DNA of 64,000 nucleotides from Paenibacillus xylanexedens. GTDB lineage: Bacteria; Bacillota; Bacilli; Paenibacillales; Paenibacillaceae. The position numbers were made by a program, and so were the translations under genes. Positions 1 to 8,691 of this stretch are shown piece after piece (position 1 is the stretch's first letter; every line of letters starts with the position of its first letter). The notes under the pieces were generated by a model. That model was not told the origin of the DNA. It saw only the letters and a program-made list of their open reading frames with translations, and did not search any database. The stretch covers positions 62,001 to 126,000 of the forward strand of contig NZ_VEBF01000004.1 in the NCBI RefSeq assembly GCF_007676705.1, given 5' to 3'.

Positions 1-324
1 GCATTTGGATATTTCGGTCAGGCTTATGGCATGAAAGTGATGGGGCTTCAGGGCATCAGTACAGCAGCCGAATATGGTGCAAAAGATGTTAGCGAACTGC
101 GGGATTATCTCGTAGATAACCATATCAAAGCAGTATTTGTTGAATCGAGTGTGCCTGCAAAAGCAATGGAAGCCATCATTGCCGGAGCAGCTCAAAAAGG
201 ACATACGGTCAGCATTGGTGGAGAACTGTTCTCGGATGCCATGGGGGCTGAAGGAACGGAAGAAGGCACATACATCGGTATGATTCGCCACAATGTTGAG
301 ACGATTGTAGCAGCCCTGAAATAA
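1..324 (+). CDS. Metal ABC transporter substrate-binding protein, C-terminal part
   Basis: The reading frame is open from the first base, so the gene starts upstream of the window. The visible 107 residues match the C-terminal lobe of TroA/ZnuA/MntA-type (cluster A-I) metal-binding lipoproteins, including the end pattern GGELFSDAMG followed by TYIGMIRHNVETIV. Proteins of this family capture Mn2+ or Zn2+ outside the membrane and pass it to the permease. The ATPase and two permeases follow directly, giving the order binding protein, ATPase, permease, permease, as in mntABCD. The metal cannot be decided from this fragment. No regulator site is visible because the promoter lies outside. Confidence 0.9.
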   Translation, partial: AFGYFGQAYGMKVMGLQGISTAAEYGAKDVSELRDYLVDNHIKAVFVESSVPAKAMEAIIAGAAQKGHTVSIGGELFSDAMGAEGTEEGTYIGMIRHNVETIVAALK

Positions 325-355
325 TGAATCACATGAAGAGAGGAGTTACAGGATT

Positions 356-1177
356 ATGGAAGATACAACTTTATTGGAACAAACTCCTACGAGACTGAAC
401 AACAGCCACTTGCAGGGAACGCAGCCAACATCGGCTCCTCTTAGTGTGAGGGATCTGGCTGTTGCGTATCATAAAAAACCAGTACTTAGCAGCGTATCCT
501 TTGATATTCCGGAAGGACAACTCATCGGAATTCTCGGACCTAATGGCGCAGGGAAATCCACCCTGATCAAAGCGGTTCTGGGACTGGTACCGAAGATGCA
601 TGGCGAGGTTCGGATATTCGGACAATCGTACCGGGAACAACGTCGTCGTATCGGATATGTGCCACAACGGGAATCGGTCGACTGGGATTTTCCAACGCAT
701 GCACTCGATGTGGTTATGATGGGACGGTATGGTCATCTGGGTTGGTTCCGTCGTCCGGGAAAAAAGGAGCGGGACCTGGCTGCACACTGCCTAGAGCAAG
801 TCGGCATGGGCGATTATATGTACCGCCAGATCAGTCAGCTGTCCGGTGGACAACAGCAGCGTGTCTTTCTGGCGCGGGCACTTGTGCAAGACGCGGATCT
901 GTATTTCATGGATGAGCCGTTTGCAGGTGTGGATGCCACCACGGAGAAAGCGATCATATCGCTTTTGGAACAGCTGAAGAAACAAGGCAAGACGGTACTG
1001 GTCGTTCACCATGATCTGGCGACAGTCGAGGAATACTTCGACCATGTGCTGCTGCTCAATGGACGACTGGTGGCTGGCGGACCGACAAGCGAAGTATTTG
1101 TACCGGATACACTGCAAGAGACGTACGGAGGCCGGATTGCGATGATCGGAAGCCGGACGGAGAAAGGCCAGGTGTAG
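356..1177 (+). CDS. Metal (Mn/Zn-type) ABC transporter ATP-binding protein
   Basis: A 273-residue cytoplasmic ATPase that energises metal import. The Walker A motif GPNGAGKST is at about residues 61-69, the signature LSGGQQQR at about 160, and the Walker B region YFMDEP follows, then the switch histidine in VVHHD. The start ATG has a GAGAGGAG ribosome site 9 bases upstream. It lies 31 bases after the binding protein and 3 bases before the first permease, so it is in one operon with them. The family is MntB/ZnuC/TroB; Mn2+ or Zn2+ is the likely substrate. An N-terminal extension of about 28 residues before the ATPase core is slightly longer than usual. Confidence 0.93.
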   Translation: MEDTTLLEQTPTRLNNSHLQGTQPTSAPLSVRDLAVAYHKKPVLSSVSFDIPEGQLIGILGPNGAGKSTLIKAVLGLVPKMHGEVRIFGQSYREQRRRIGYVPQRESVDWDFPTHALDVVMMGRYGHLGWFRRPGKKERDLAAHCLEQVGMGDYMYRQISQLSGGQQQRVFLARALVQDADLYFMDEPFAGVDATTEKAIISLLEQLKKQGKTVLVVHHDLATVEEYFDHVLLLNGRLVAGGPTSEVFVPDTLQETYGGRIAMIGSRTEKGQV

Positions 1178-1180
1178 TGC

Positions 1181-2140
1181 ATGTGGAACTGGATCATTGC
1201 CATCTTGTCCGACCCCAATACACGTTGGATATTGCTTGGCTGTCTGCTGCTGGGATTCAGTAGCGGAATTATTGGCACCTTCACCTTTCTTCGTAAGCAG
1301 AGCCTGATGGGGGACACCCTCGCTCATGCTGCTCTGCCCGGGATCTGTATTGCATTTATGTTGACGGAAACGAAGTCTGTAGGCTTATTCCTGTTCGGTG
1401 CTCTGGTGGCTGGCATTGTCGCAACCTTCGGAATCTCGTGGATTACACGCTACTCACGGATCAAGCAGGATGCGGCAATGGGAATCGTGTTAACCGTATT
1501 TTTCGGGGTTGGCGTAGTGATGCTGACGCGCATCCAGCATGGGGCGAGCGGAAGCCAAAGCGGACTTGATAAATATTTGTTTGGGCAGGCAGCCTCCATG
1601 GTCATGACGGATGTGTATGTCATGGGTGGCGTATGTCTCGTATTACTGATTGCCTGTCTTGCCTGGTTCAAGGAATTCAAACTGGTGAGTTTTGACCCGG
1701 GCTTTGCACGAGGTATGGGACTTCCAGTTGCCATGTTGGAGCAACTCATTTTGCTCTTGACGGTGATCGCGGTGGTTGCCGGGATTCAGGCCGTTGGTGT
1801 CGTGCTTGTTGCGGCCTTGCTGGTAACTCCGGCAGCAGCGGCACGTTGCTGGACCGACTCACTCGCACTCATGGTGTTGCTCGCTGGCATATTTGGTGCA
1901 TTGAGCGGAGCAACAGGAACCATCTTCAGCACACTCGTACCTAATCTGCCGACAGGACCTGTAACGGTTCTTGCGGCCACGGTATTGTTTGCCGGATCAG
2001 CATTGCTGGCTCCACGTCGTGGACTGTTAGCTCGACGGTTGCGCAGTATTCAGGCGAAGTCCGCATATATGCGTGAAGAGCGAGCTACACTTCAGACTCT
2101 CGCCGCACAGCGAAATCAGCAGGAACGGGGGGAGATGTAA
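1181..2140 (+). CDS. Metal ABC transporter permease (first subunit)
   Basis: A 319-residue integral membrane protein of the ABC-3 (ZnuB/MntC/TroC) family, with 8-9 hydrophobic segments and the family stretch around LMGDTLAHAALPGI near residues 40-55. It forms the membrane channel with the next gene. The C-terminus carries a charged cytoplasmic tail of about 35 residues. It begins 3 bases after the ATPase stop and overlaps the next start by one base, which suggests translational coupling. Confidence 0.92.
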   Translation: MWNWIIAILSDPNTRWILLGCLLLGFSSGIIGTFTFLRKQSLMGDTLAHAALPGICIAFMLTETKSVGLFLFGALVAGIVATFGISWITRYSRIKQDAAMGIVLTVFFGVGVVMLTRIQHGASGSQSGLDKYLFGQAASMVMTDVYVMGGVCLVLLIACLAWFKEFKLVSFDPGFARGMGLPVAMLEQLILLLTVIAVVAGIQAVGVVLVAALLVTPAAAARCWTDSLALMVLLAGIFGALSGATGTIFSTLVPNLPTGPVTVLAATVLFAGSALLAPRRGLLARRLRSIQAKSAYMREERATLQTLAAQRNQQERGEM

Positions 2141-3012
2141 TGGCAACGTTTTGGATTATCTTGACGGCCGTACTGGTTTCTTCTGCCTGCGCCATCCTCG
2201 GTTGTTTTCTGATCCTGCGGCGAATGGCTCTGGTCGGTGATGCGATCAGCCATGCGGTTCTCCCCGGTATTGCGATTGCTTTCCTGTGGAGCGGTTCCAG
2301 AGATTCGTTATGGATGCTGCTCGGTGCCACCGTGTTTGGTCTACTGACGGTATTCTTCATACAGAGTTTGCAGGCGGGTGGTCTATCGTCTGATGCTTCC
2401 ATCGGAATTGTGTTCACGGCACTCTTTGCAGTAGGTGTCATTCTCATTAGTCTAAACGCCCAGCACATTGATCTGGATCTGGACTGTGTCTTGTTCGGTG
2501 AGATCGCTTATGTGCAGTGGGATACGCTAACCCTTGGGGGCACGGATGTCGGGCCGAGGGCGGTCTGGATGCTAGGCATCACTTTGCTGGTCATCCTCAT
2601 TGTCATCGGACTGTTCTACAAACAGTTCAAGCTGTGTGCCTTCGATCCGGCGCTGGCTGCAGCCTGTGGCATTCCAGTAGTGCTGTTCCACTATTTGCTC
2701 ATGGGACTCGTTTCCATGACGTCCGTAGCTTCATTTGAAAGTGTTGGGTCGATCCTCGTTGTGGGTATGTTAATTGTACCTGCGGCGACGGCTTACCTGC
2801 TTACAGATCGTCTGGGCAAAATGATTCTGTATGCTGTCCTGATCGGAGCAGCTTCCTCGGTTGGGGGTTACATCATGGCTTACGCCCTGGATGCTTCCAT
2901 CGCGGGCTGCATGGTGGCTGTTGCTGGAATGTTATTTGTTCTCGCACTGCTGCTGTCCCCGAAACATGGCATTGTATTTCGTTATGCTCGTCGCAAATTT
3001 GCGGCACGTTAA
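2140..3012 (+). CDS. Metal ABC transporter permease (second subunit)
   Basis: A 290-residue ABC-3 family membrane protein, paralogous to the preceding gene: it shares ALVGDAISHAVLPGIAIAF near residues 29-48 and a similar hydrophobic profile. Its ATG overlaps the TAA of the previous gene by one base. It is the last gene of the operon and is followed by a strong intrinsic terminator. Two different permeases in one operon imply a heterodimeric channel, as in MntCD. Confidence 0.92.
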   Translation: MATFWIILTAVLVSSACAILGCFLILRRMALVGDAISHAVLPGIAIAFLWSGSRDSLWMLLGATVFGLLTVFFIQSLQAGGLSSDASIGIVFTALFAVGVILISLNAQHIDLDLDCVLFGEIAYVQWDTLTLGGTDVGPRAVWMLGITLLVILIVIGLFYKQFKLCAFDPALAAACGIPVVLFHYLLMGLVSMTSVASFESVGSILVVGMLIVPAATAYLLTDRLGKMILYAVLIGAASSVGGYIMAYALDASIAGCMVAVAGMLFVLALLLSPKHGIVFRYARRKFAAR

Positions 3013-3029
3013 TTCATGGAGATTGTTAG

Positions 3030-3055
3030 CCGCCTGCTTTGCAGGCGGTTTTTTT
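3030..3055 (+). terminator. Intrinsic terminator of the metal importer operon
   Basis: A perfect 8-bp stem (CCGCCTGC / GCAGGCGG) with a TTT loop is followed by a run of seven T. It sits 17 bases after the last permease stop. Confidence 0.93.
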
Positions 3056-3080
3056 GATTGGACTGTGAACTAAGAAAAAT

Positions 3081-3121
3081 CCTAATAGCAGCTCCTCCTG
3101 CCAGAGTGAGCTGCTATTAGG
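3081..3121 (-). terminator. Terminator of the SMP-30-like gene (minus strand)
   Basis: A perfect 14-bp inverted repeat (CCTAATAGCAGCTC and its complement) with a 13-base loop. On the minus strand it is followed by ATTTTTCTTAG, so it terminates the gene ending at 3163. Confidence 0.85.
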
Positions 3122-3162
3122 ATGCCTAAAGGTGGCAATGAGGTAGATGAATATAACAATCC

Positions 3163-4296
3163 TTACGGTTTCAAAGGCACCCGATGAACCCCTTGGCTTC
3201 CTCCCGGTGCGGTTCCGAGATACAAATATTTCCCTTGGCTTACGGCCGTGGTGATGCCATACAATGTTCCTTCCGGATCATGCCAACTACTAATAAGCTC
3301 TCCTTCTGGTCCATATTCTGCAACAAGACCGTGTTTCACCGGGGCACTGGCTCCATTTAACAAGGACTGTGGAACTTTGGACATCGTCGCTGCTAACCAA
3401 GGGTGACTATGCATGTAATCGGCAAAAGACAGACGGGTTGTGAATACCCCTACCCAGAAGTGTCCCTGTGCGTCACGGGTGATATTGTCCGGAAACCCAG
3501 CCAGATTCTCCGCAAAAATATCAGAGGTGCCTTGTTTGGGGCCCTTCAACCAGTACCGGGTCAACTGATAATGATACGATTCTGCGACAAGCACGAAGTC
3601 TTCTTCGGCAGACAGTACGACCCCATTGGCAAAATATAAATCCTCAAGCAGAACGGTCGTCTGCTTGGTCAGTGGATCATATTTCAACAATCGTCCATGC
3701 GGTTTATTCTCGGCAATTTCCTTGAACATGACTTTGCCATAGTTAGAGGTATCGGAGAAATAAATCGATCCGTCTTGCGCGATGTCCAGTTCGTTCGCCA
3801 GATAGATCGGCCCCCCATCTACTTCAGTAGTTAGTACTTCGATGTTTCCGTTCGGGTCAATGGACAGGAGCCCTTTCTGAATATCCGCCACAATCAAATT
3901 TCCGGCAGCATCAAATTTCAGGCCGTTAGGTGTTCCGTGGGTATCGGCGAATACCTCTGCTGGCTGTGCCTTGTCCTCGGCGTCAAAGGTCACTCTGTAG
4001 ATTTTGCCGTCGGAGTCACCCGCATACAGTCGCCCTTCTTTATCAAAAGTGATAAATTCCGGGAACTCCGCGCGGTCTGTAACCAATTCAGCGGAGCTAA
4101 GTTTGTTGTTCTCTTTCCAGGGACCCTCCTTCTCAAAAGAAGGAGCAGCAGGTGCAGACCAAACAGCGGGTTCTACCGGGGCGGGTATCAGCAGGAATGC
4201 AACGATTCCCAGCACAATTACCCCTAGCAGGGTCAGGCTCCATCTACGAATTTGTTGACCAGTGGATGGTTTGCGTTGTTTTTGTTCTGTTGACAT
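3163..4296 (-). CDS. Membrane-anchored SMP-30/gluconolactonase-like beta-propeller protein
   Basis: A 377-residue protein with one N-terminal membrane anchor (about residues 20-38) followed by an extracytoplasmic propeller of the SMP-30/gluconolactonase/strictosidine-synthase-like group. Blade motifs include GRLYAGDSDGKIYRV, PNGLKFDAAGNLIVAD, GSIYFSDTSNYG and FPDNITRDAQGHFWVG. The ATG at 4296 was chosen because AGGAGGAT lies 6 bases upstream; the frame stays open for 63 more codons upstream but that part has no ribosome site. Family members hydrolyse lactones or organophosphate-type esters with a bound divalent metal; the substrate here is unknown. Inverted repeats in its upstream region and a TetR remnant beyond them suggest former TetR control. 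Confidence 0.85.
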   Translation of the reverse strand: MSTEQKQRKPSTGQQIRRWSLTLLGVIVLGIVAFLLIPAPVEPAVWSAPAAPSFEKEGPWKENNKLSSAELVTDRAEFPEFITFDKEGRLYAGDSDGKIYRVTFDAEDKAQPAEVFADTHGTPNGLKFDAAGNLIVADIQKGLLSIDPNGNIEVLTTEVDGGPIYLANELDIAQDGSIYFSDTSNYGKVMFKEIAENKPHGRLLKYDPLTKQTTVLLEDLYFANGVVLSAEEDFVLVAESYHYQLTRYWLKGPKQGTSDIFAENLAGFPDNITRDAQGHFWVGVFTTRLSFADYMHSHPWLAATMSKVPQSLLNGASAPVKHGLVAEYGPEGELISSWHDPEGTLYGITTAVSQGKYLYLGTAPGGSQGVHRVPLKP

Positions 4297-4519
4297 ATTA
4301 ATCCTCCTAATAGTGTTTCTGTTGTTGTCATAGCGTGCAGTATAACTGCCACTACACGTTCCGGCGTGTCCTTCGCGCCGACAGAGGCATCCTCCCCCTG
4401 TGCCATTCACGTTGAGAAACCCATCTCCGTCGAGCCTCGCACATAAAGAGAAATTGCACGCGACGGTTACGATTCTTCCACCCAAAGGGCATCAATTAAC
4501 AATACGTTGTTTTTTTAAA

Positions 4520-4599
4520 GAAACGATGTTACCTTAACTTCAAAAAAAATAATACAAAGTTAAAAATGAGCATAAGACCATATCTGGTAACACTGTTTC
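4520..4599. promoter_or_regulatory. Paired inverted repeat upstream of the SMP-30-like gene (possible TetR operator)
   Basis: GAAACGATGTTACC at 4520-4533 and GGTAACACTGTTTC at 4586-4599 are inverted copies matching at 12 of 14 positions, 52 bases apart. Between them lies a second perfect 7-bp repeat TTAACTT/AAGTTAA (4534-4562). The site is between the SMP-30-like gene and a TetR-like remnant, so an operator is a reasonable inference. The rest of 4297-4633 holds only the promoter region and no gene. Confidence 0.5.
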
Positions 4600-4633
4600 C
4601 TGTAAGAATCATAGTAACCAAAATGAAACGAAT

Positions 4634-4930
4634 GTGTCAAATTCTTTTTTTATCATGATGACTCCATTGCAACTTTTCTGCAAATGGTTAGAATGCCTGT
4701 TAGAACTAATTAGCACTGCCCAGAAGCAAGGGCAGATTTCGGACCAGGAAGAGACCGGGACTCTTGTCAGCACTATATGGGCATCGCTGCACGGTGTAAT
4801 TCACCTGCATATGGGCGGGTTCCTTGGTGATGTAAAGGCAACCCATACCGTATACAAACAAACCATGAATTTGATGTCCCAATCCTTGTTTGCAGTATCC
4901 AAGCCAGACAGAGGAGCGAACAGGGGATAA
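4634..4930 (+). pseudogene. TetR-family regulator remnant (C-terminal ligand domain only)
   Basis: This 98-codon frame resembles the C-terminal half of TetR/AcrR regulators: an amphipathic helix (WLECLLELISTAQKQGQI), then a helix of the type seen at the dimer interface (TGTLVSTIWASLHGVIHLHMGG) and a final helix. The N-terminal helix-turn-helix expected in a roughly 190-residue regulator is absent in all frames upstream, and there is no ribosome site at the first ATG. I read it as a truncated, non-DNA-binding remnant. It could instead be a small expressed protein, which is less likely. Confidence 0.6.
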
Positions 4931-5094
4931 TTGGATTTAATCTTAGCTACGGGTTAGGCTGGTAAAACAGGCAGAGTGAAAAAAGTTAAGCTAAAAGCGG
5001 TTCATCCTGTAGGAGGTGGATCGTTTTTTTATTTAGGAAAATATACATCACATAAAATGTAATAACTTCGAAGTTTAATCCTGAGCGGGTTATT

Positions 5095-5124
5095 TTGTTG
5101 CAGGTCGACGATCTGTGGTAAAAT
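5095..5124 (+). promoter_or_regulatory. SigA-type promoter of the HAD phosphatase leader
   Basis: TTGTTG (5095-5100) and TAAAAT (5119-5124) are separated by 18 bases. The next start codon is at 5655, which implies a leader of more than 500 bases that contains hairpins and repeat element 1. Confidence 0.55.
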
Positions 5125-5139
5125 GTCGTTAGCTGTGAC

Positions 5140-5171
5140 GTCCGGAGCGTCCGTTTTTGCGGATGCCGGGC
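5140..5171 (+). ncRNA. Two-tier hairpin at the start of the HAD-gene leader
   Basis: GTCCGG pairs with CCGGGC (one G-U) and, after a 2-base bulge, CGTCCG pairs with CGGATG around a TTTTTG loop. It begins about 10 bases after the predicted transcription start. It could stabilise the 5' end or be part of a small RNA; the function is unknown. Confidence 0.4.
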
Positions 5172-5217
5172 GACCTTGTCATGAGAGAATGTTTAAAATT
5201 AGATAAAGAGAACCTTT

Positions 5218-5624
5218 AAGTTGAACTGGAGAACCATCAAGGACGGAGAGGGCAGATAGGACCTAGAGAAGGGAAATTTGTTTATGAATTTCCTTCTTGA
5301 TGGTAGGTGTTATGAGCTCTAAATACAAAGGTGATGTAGTGAAGGGGGCGGAATCGATCTGAAGAAGCGATAGCGTGCGCCTGAAAGCTTTCTGCAAGAA
5401 AGCTGCTTCGAAAGCATACGCTGTCTCCGAATTTCTAACCTTTAAGAAGAGAGAATCTAGAAAATTCGGAGACAACAGCGATCGGAAGACGATCCGTACA
5501 CGTAACGGTTACCTCGTATAATCTCAATACACTAAAGAAAAAGGTAATTCTAAAACAAAGATACTACGACTCGAAAAATTTTCTGCCCGCTTAGTGCATG
5601 AATGGATATCCATGAGTTCAACTT
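5218..5624. repeat. Interspersed palindromic element, copy 1 (long form)
   Basis: Bounded by perfect 10-bp terminal inverted repeats AAGTTGAACT (5218-5227 and, inverted, 5615-5624). Inside are CCATCAAG/CTTGATGG (5234-5241, 5296-5303) enclosing GGAAATT/AATTTCC. From about 5340 to 5500 comes the block shared with copies 2-4: GGGGGCGGAATCGAT, then AAGAAGCG and finally ACAGCGATCGGAAG. Like copy 4 it carries an extra GAAAGCTTTCTGCAAGAAAGC module. It lies in the leader of the HAD gene and holds no gene. See the repeat-family finding. Confidence 0.75.
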
Positions 5625-5654
5625 GGAGAGAGACAACCTAGGAGGAACTACTGT

Positions 5655-6404
5655 ATGAGTGAATTGAAATACAAATTGCTAGCATTGGATATGGATGGAA
5701 CATTACTTAACGATAATCATGAAATTACACAGGAGACCGCCAAGTGGATTCAAATTGCCATTCGTCGGGGTGTACATGTGTGCCTTTCCACGGGAAGAGC
5801 CGTATTCCACGCGATGCCTTATGCGGTTCAACTTGGACTGGAGACACCAATGGTTACCGTTAACGGTAGTGAGGTCTGGAAAGCTCCGCATGATCTGCAT
5901 ATGCGTCATCTGATGGACCCGGCATTAATTCGCAAAATGCAGGAAATTGGTGAGAAATATAACAGCTGGTACTGGGCATACTCGGTGGAAGAGCTGTTCA
6001 ACCGTGATCGCTGGACGGACAATATTGAAGGTCTGGAATGGCTAAAATTCGGTTTCAATACCGAAGTGGATGAAGCTCGTCACCAGATTATGATGGAACT
6101 GCAACAAATGGGTGGTCTGCAGATGACGAATTCTTCACCTGTTAATATCGAGATCAACCCTGCTGGAATATCCAAAGCCAGTGGTGTAGCTGAGGTTTGC
6201 AAACTGCTGGGTATCGAGATGTCCGAAGTCGTTGCTGTCGGAGACAGTCTGAATGATCTGGCTGTCATTGAGGCCGTAGGTCTGGGTGTAGCGATGGGCA
6301 ATGCGCAAGAGCAGGTGAAGGAAGCGGCTGATCTGATCGTAGCGAGTAATAATGAAGACGGCATCGTCGAAGTGATCCGTGAACATATTTTGAAGGGGGA
6401 GTAA
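5655..6404 (+). CDS. HAD-superfamily (Cof-type) phosphatase
   Basis: A 249-residue cytoplasmic phosphatase of the Cof/YwtE-like HAD IIB group. The catalytic motif is DMDGT at residues 12-16 (nucleophile Asp12, acid/base Asp14), the motif II threonine is in CLSTGRA, and motif IV is GDSLNDLAVIEAVGLGVAMGNA with the metal-binding aspartates. These enzymes dephosphorylate sugar phosphates, FMN or similar metabolites; the substrate cannot be told from sequence. It has a clear AGGAGG ribosome site (5641-5646). It is followed after 3 bases by the DUF456 gene, probably one operon. Confidence 0.9.
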   Translation: MSELKYKLLALDMDGTLLNDNHEITQETAKWIQIAIRRGVHVCLSTGRAVFHAMPYAVQLGLETPMVTVNGSEVWKAPHDLHMRHLMDPALIRKMQEIGEKYNSWYWAYSVEELFNRDRWTDNIEGLEWLKFGFNTEVDEARHQIMMELQQMGGLQMTNSSPVNIEINPAGISKASGVAEVCKLLGIEMSEVVAVGDSLNDLAVIEAVGLGVAMGNAQEQVKEAADLIVASNNEDGIVEVIREHILKGE

Positions 6405-6407
6405 CTT

Positions 6408-6899
6408 TTGCTTGCAACCATTGCCTGGATTTTAATTGTACTGCTGTTTGCAGTGGGGATGGCTGGAACGGTATATCCCATACTGCCTGGTGCTGTAGCG
6501 ATTTTCTTCGCGTTTCTGGTCTACGGCTGGTTCTTCAGCTTTGATCCGTTCGGTGTGTGGTTCTGGATCATCCAGATTCTGATTGTTGTTGTGCTGTTCG
6601 TGGCTGATTATGTTGTCAGTGCATGGGGCGTGAAGAAGTTCGGTGGCTCCAAACTTTCGACCACGCTCAGTACCATTGGTGTTATCATTGGCCCATTTGT
6701 CATTCCGGCATTCGGACTGGTGCTGGGACCATTTATCGGTGCTTTTATCGGGGAACTGATCGGAGGGTCTTCACCTTCCAAAGCGTCGAAAGTTGGGTTT
6801 GGTTCTGTGGTGGGGCTGTTTACGAGCACCGTAATGAAAATTATTTTGCAGATCGTCATGATAGTTCTCTTTATTATCTGGGTGGTAAGATTCGCCTAA
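6408..6899 (+). CDS. DUF456 family membrane protein
   Basis: A 163-residue hydrophobic protein with five or six membrane segments and the glycine-rich DUF456 pattern (GVKKFGGSKLSTTLSTIG, then GPFIGAFIGELIGG). The start is TTG, with GGGGGAG upstream overlapping the end of the HAD gene. The function of DUF456 is unknown. It is likely cotranscribed with the HAD gene and perhaps with the flippase gene 61 bases downstream. Confidence 0.88.
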   Translation: MLATIAWILIVLLFAVGMAGTVYPILPGAVAIFFAFLVYGWFFSFDPFGVWFWIIQILIVVVLFVADYVVSAWGVKKFGGSKLSTTLSTIGVIIGPFVIPAFGLVLGPFIGAFIGELIGGSSPSKASKVGFGSVVGLFTSTVMKIILQIVMIVLFIIWVVRFA

Positions 6900-6960
6900 A
6901 CATGAGGGATTAGTTTCAACGGGATGCACGTCCGGTGTGGAGGAAAGAAGGGGAATTGGT

Positions 6961-8589
6961 TTGTCTAAGAAAGAAACATTCATTAAGGGTACGCTCATTC
7001 TGGCGGCAGCTGCACTGATCGCGAGGGTACTCGGATTGGTTCAACGGGTGCCGCTGGAGCATATCCTCGGGGATATCGGTAACGCATCGTTTACCATCTC
7101 CAATACGGTATATTTAATGCTGTTAACTGTAGCAACGGCAGGCATACCAAGTACACTTAGCAAAATGGTGTCGGAACGCTACGCACTCGGTCGCGCGGGT
7201 GAAGCACAACAGATCTACCGTGCAGCCCTGATCTTTGCGGCTGTCGCCGGGGTAGTCATGTCTGCTTTATTGTGGTTCGCGGCGCCTTATTATGCTACCT
7301 ATGTCTCCAAAGTACCGGAATCGGTCAGCGCCATTCGTGCCTTGGCCCCAGCCTTGCTGCTCTTCCCAGCCATTGCGATGATGCGTGGATATTTCCAGGG
7401 ACGCGGCAACATGACAGCAGGCGGTATTTCACAGATTGTGGAACAGTTCGCCCGTGTAGGTACAGCCATTATCGTGGCATATGTCATGCTGCAATGGAAT
7501 TATGATGATCAGACAATTGCCGCAGGTGCCTCATTTGGTGGGGTATTGGGAAGTGTTGGTGCCTTCGGTGTCATGCTGTACTTTACCTTGAAGCTGCGTC
7601 GTAGCGACCGTGCTGCGCAATTGAATTACGAGCGTGCAGAGCAACTGCCGATGCGAGGCATCTACAGTGATATCTTCAAATTGTCTATTCCAATTGTGCT
7701 GTCCTCGCTTGCAGTTCCAGCCATTAACTTTATCGATTCATCCCTTGTGGTTCCACTGCTTAGTGGCCAGATCGGACTTGAAGAGGCGACAGGCGTACTT
7801 GCGATCCTCGGTGCCAAAGCCCAAAGTATTGCGGGTATTCCGCCAATTCTGGCTATCGCTTTAAGTCAATCGTTGGTGCCTGTCATTTCGGCAGCATTTG
7901 CCCGGAAGGATGAAGCCCATCTGAAGAATCAGGTTACACTTGCATTGCGCATTTCGATTCTGACAGGTATGCCGATTGTTATTGCACTTTGTGCGGCAGC
8001 GTATTCGGTTAATGGATTGCTGTTTACCAATCTGGATGGAACGCCGATCATTGCCTTACTGACATTCGGCACCATTTTCCAGATTACAATGATGACCACC
8101 AACTCCATTTTACTCGGGGTGGGAAAACCACGGATTACGATGATCAGTGTCGCAGCAGGTGTTGTGATCAAACTGATCGCAAGTCTGATTCTGGCGCCGT
8201 TCTTTGGCATTTACGGCATCATTATTGCAACGGCCCTTTGTTTCCTGGTTATCACATACCTGAATCTGCGGGTCCTTCGCAAAATCGTTGATTTCTCCAT
8301 CATGGGAGACCGCTGGAGAGGGTTTATCATTACAGTGGTGCTTGCAGCAGGTGTAGGATTTGCAGCGAACTGGATTGGCAATATGATCTTTGGGCTCTTC
8401 CTGCCAGCACGCGTATCCTTCTTGCTTACATGCCTTGTGGTCGGTGTGCTTGTTGTGGTGGTGTATCTGGTTCTCATGGTCGTGCTCCGTGTATTGCGCA
8501 AGGACGAGCTGGGCGGTTACCCCCGTATCCTTCAAAAAATTCTCCGTCCACTCATGCGTCTCCAACGTGGAGGCGTGCAAAGAGGATAA
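6961..8589 (+). CDS. MATE/MOP-superfamily flippase (MurJ/SpoVB-like)
   Basis: A polytopic membrane protein of about 542 residues with roughly 14 transmembrane segments, opening with KGTLILAAAALIARVLGLVQRVPL, typical of the polysaccharide-biosynthesis/SpoVB/YtgP group of the MOP superfamily. Relatives flip lipid II or other lipid-linked sugars across the membrane for cell-wall or spore-cortex synthesis. I prefer the TTG at 6961 (AAGGGGAA 6-7 bases upstream) over the upstream in-frame GTG at 6937, which lacks a site. The exact substrate (MurJ-like or SpoVB-like) is undecided. A terminator follows at 8635. Confidence 0.85.
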   Translation: MSKKETFIKGTLILAAAALIARVLGLVQRVPLEHILGDIGNASFTISNTVYLMLLTVATAGIPSTLSKMVSERYALGRAGEAQQIYRAALIFAAVAGVVMSALLWFAAPYYATYVSKVPESVSAIRALAPALLLFPAIAMMRGYFQGRGNMTAGGISQIVEQFARVGTAIIVAYVMLQWNYDDQTIAAGASFGGVLGSVGAFGVMLYFTLKLRRSDRAAQLNYERAEQLPMRGIYSDIFKLSIPIVLSSLAVPAINFIDSSLVVPLLSGQIGLEEATGVLAILGAKAQSIAGIPPILAIALSQSLVPVISAAFARKDEAHLKNQVTLALRISILTGMPIVIALCAAAYSVNGLLFTNLDGTPIIALLTFGTIFQITMMTTNSILLGVGKPRITMISVAAGVVIKLIASLILAPFFGIYGIIIATALCFLVITYLNLRVLRKIVDFSIMGDRWRGFIITVVLAAGVGFAANWIGNMIFGLFLPARVSFLLTCLVVGVLVVVVYLVLMVVLRVLRKDELGGYPRILQKILRPLMRLQRGGVQRG

Positions 8590-8634
8590 TCCTGCACGAA
8601 ACATCTGGCGCATCATTCGGTTAGATACGATACA

Positions 8635-8669
8635 AGCTCTGTCTGCTGTTGAAGCGGACAGGGCTTTTT
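8635..8669 (+). terminator. Terminator after the flippase gene
   Basis: AGCTCTGTCTGC pairs with GCGGACAGGGCT (a few wobble pairs) around a 7-base loop, followed by TTTTT. Confidence 0.8.
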
Positions 8670-8691
8670 GTATATTTAACGGTCGCCAGCA

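Noticed and set aside
4297-4485. 63-codon upstream extension of the SMP-30-like frame
   Set aside because: No ribosome site; Cys- and Gly-rich random composition; the AGGAGGAT at 4301 fixes the start at 4296.
5131-5654. T-box or other known riboswitch before the HAD gene
   Set aside because: No T-box sequence or other known aptamer signature; most of the leader is a repeat element found elsewhere in the window.
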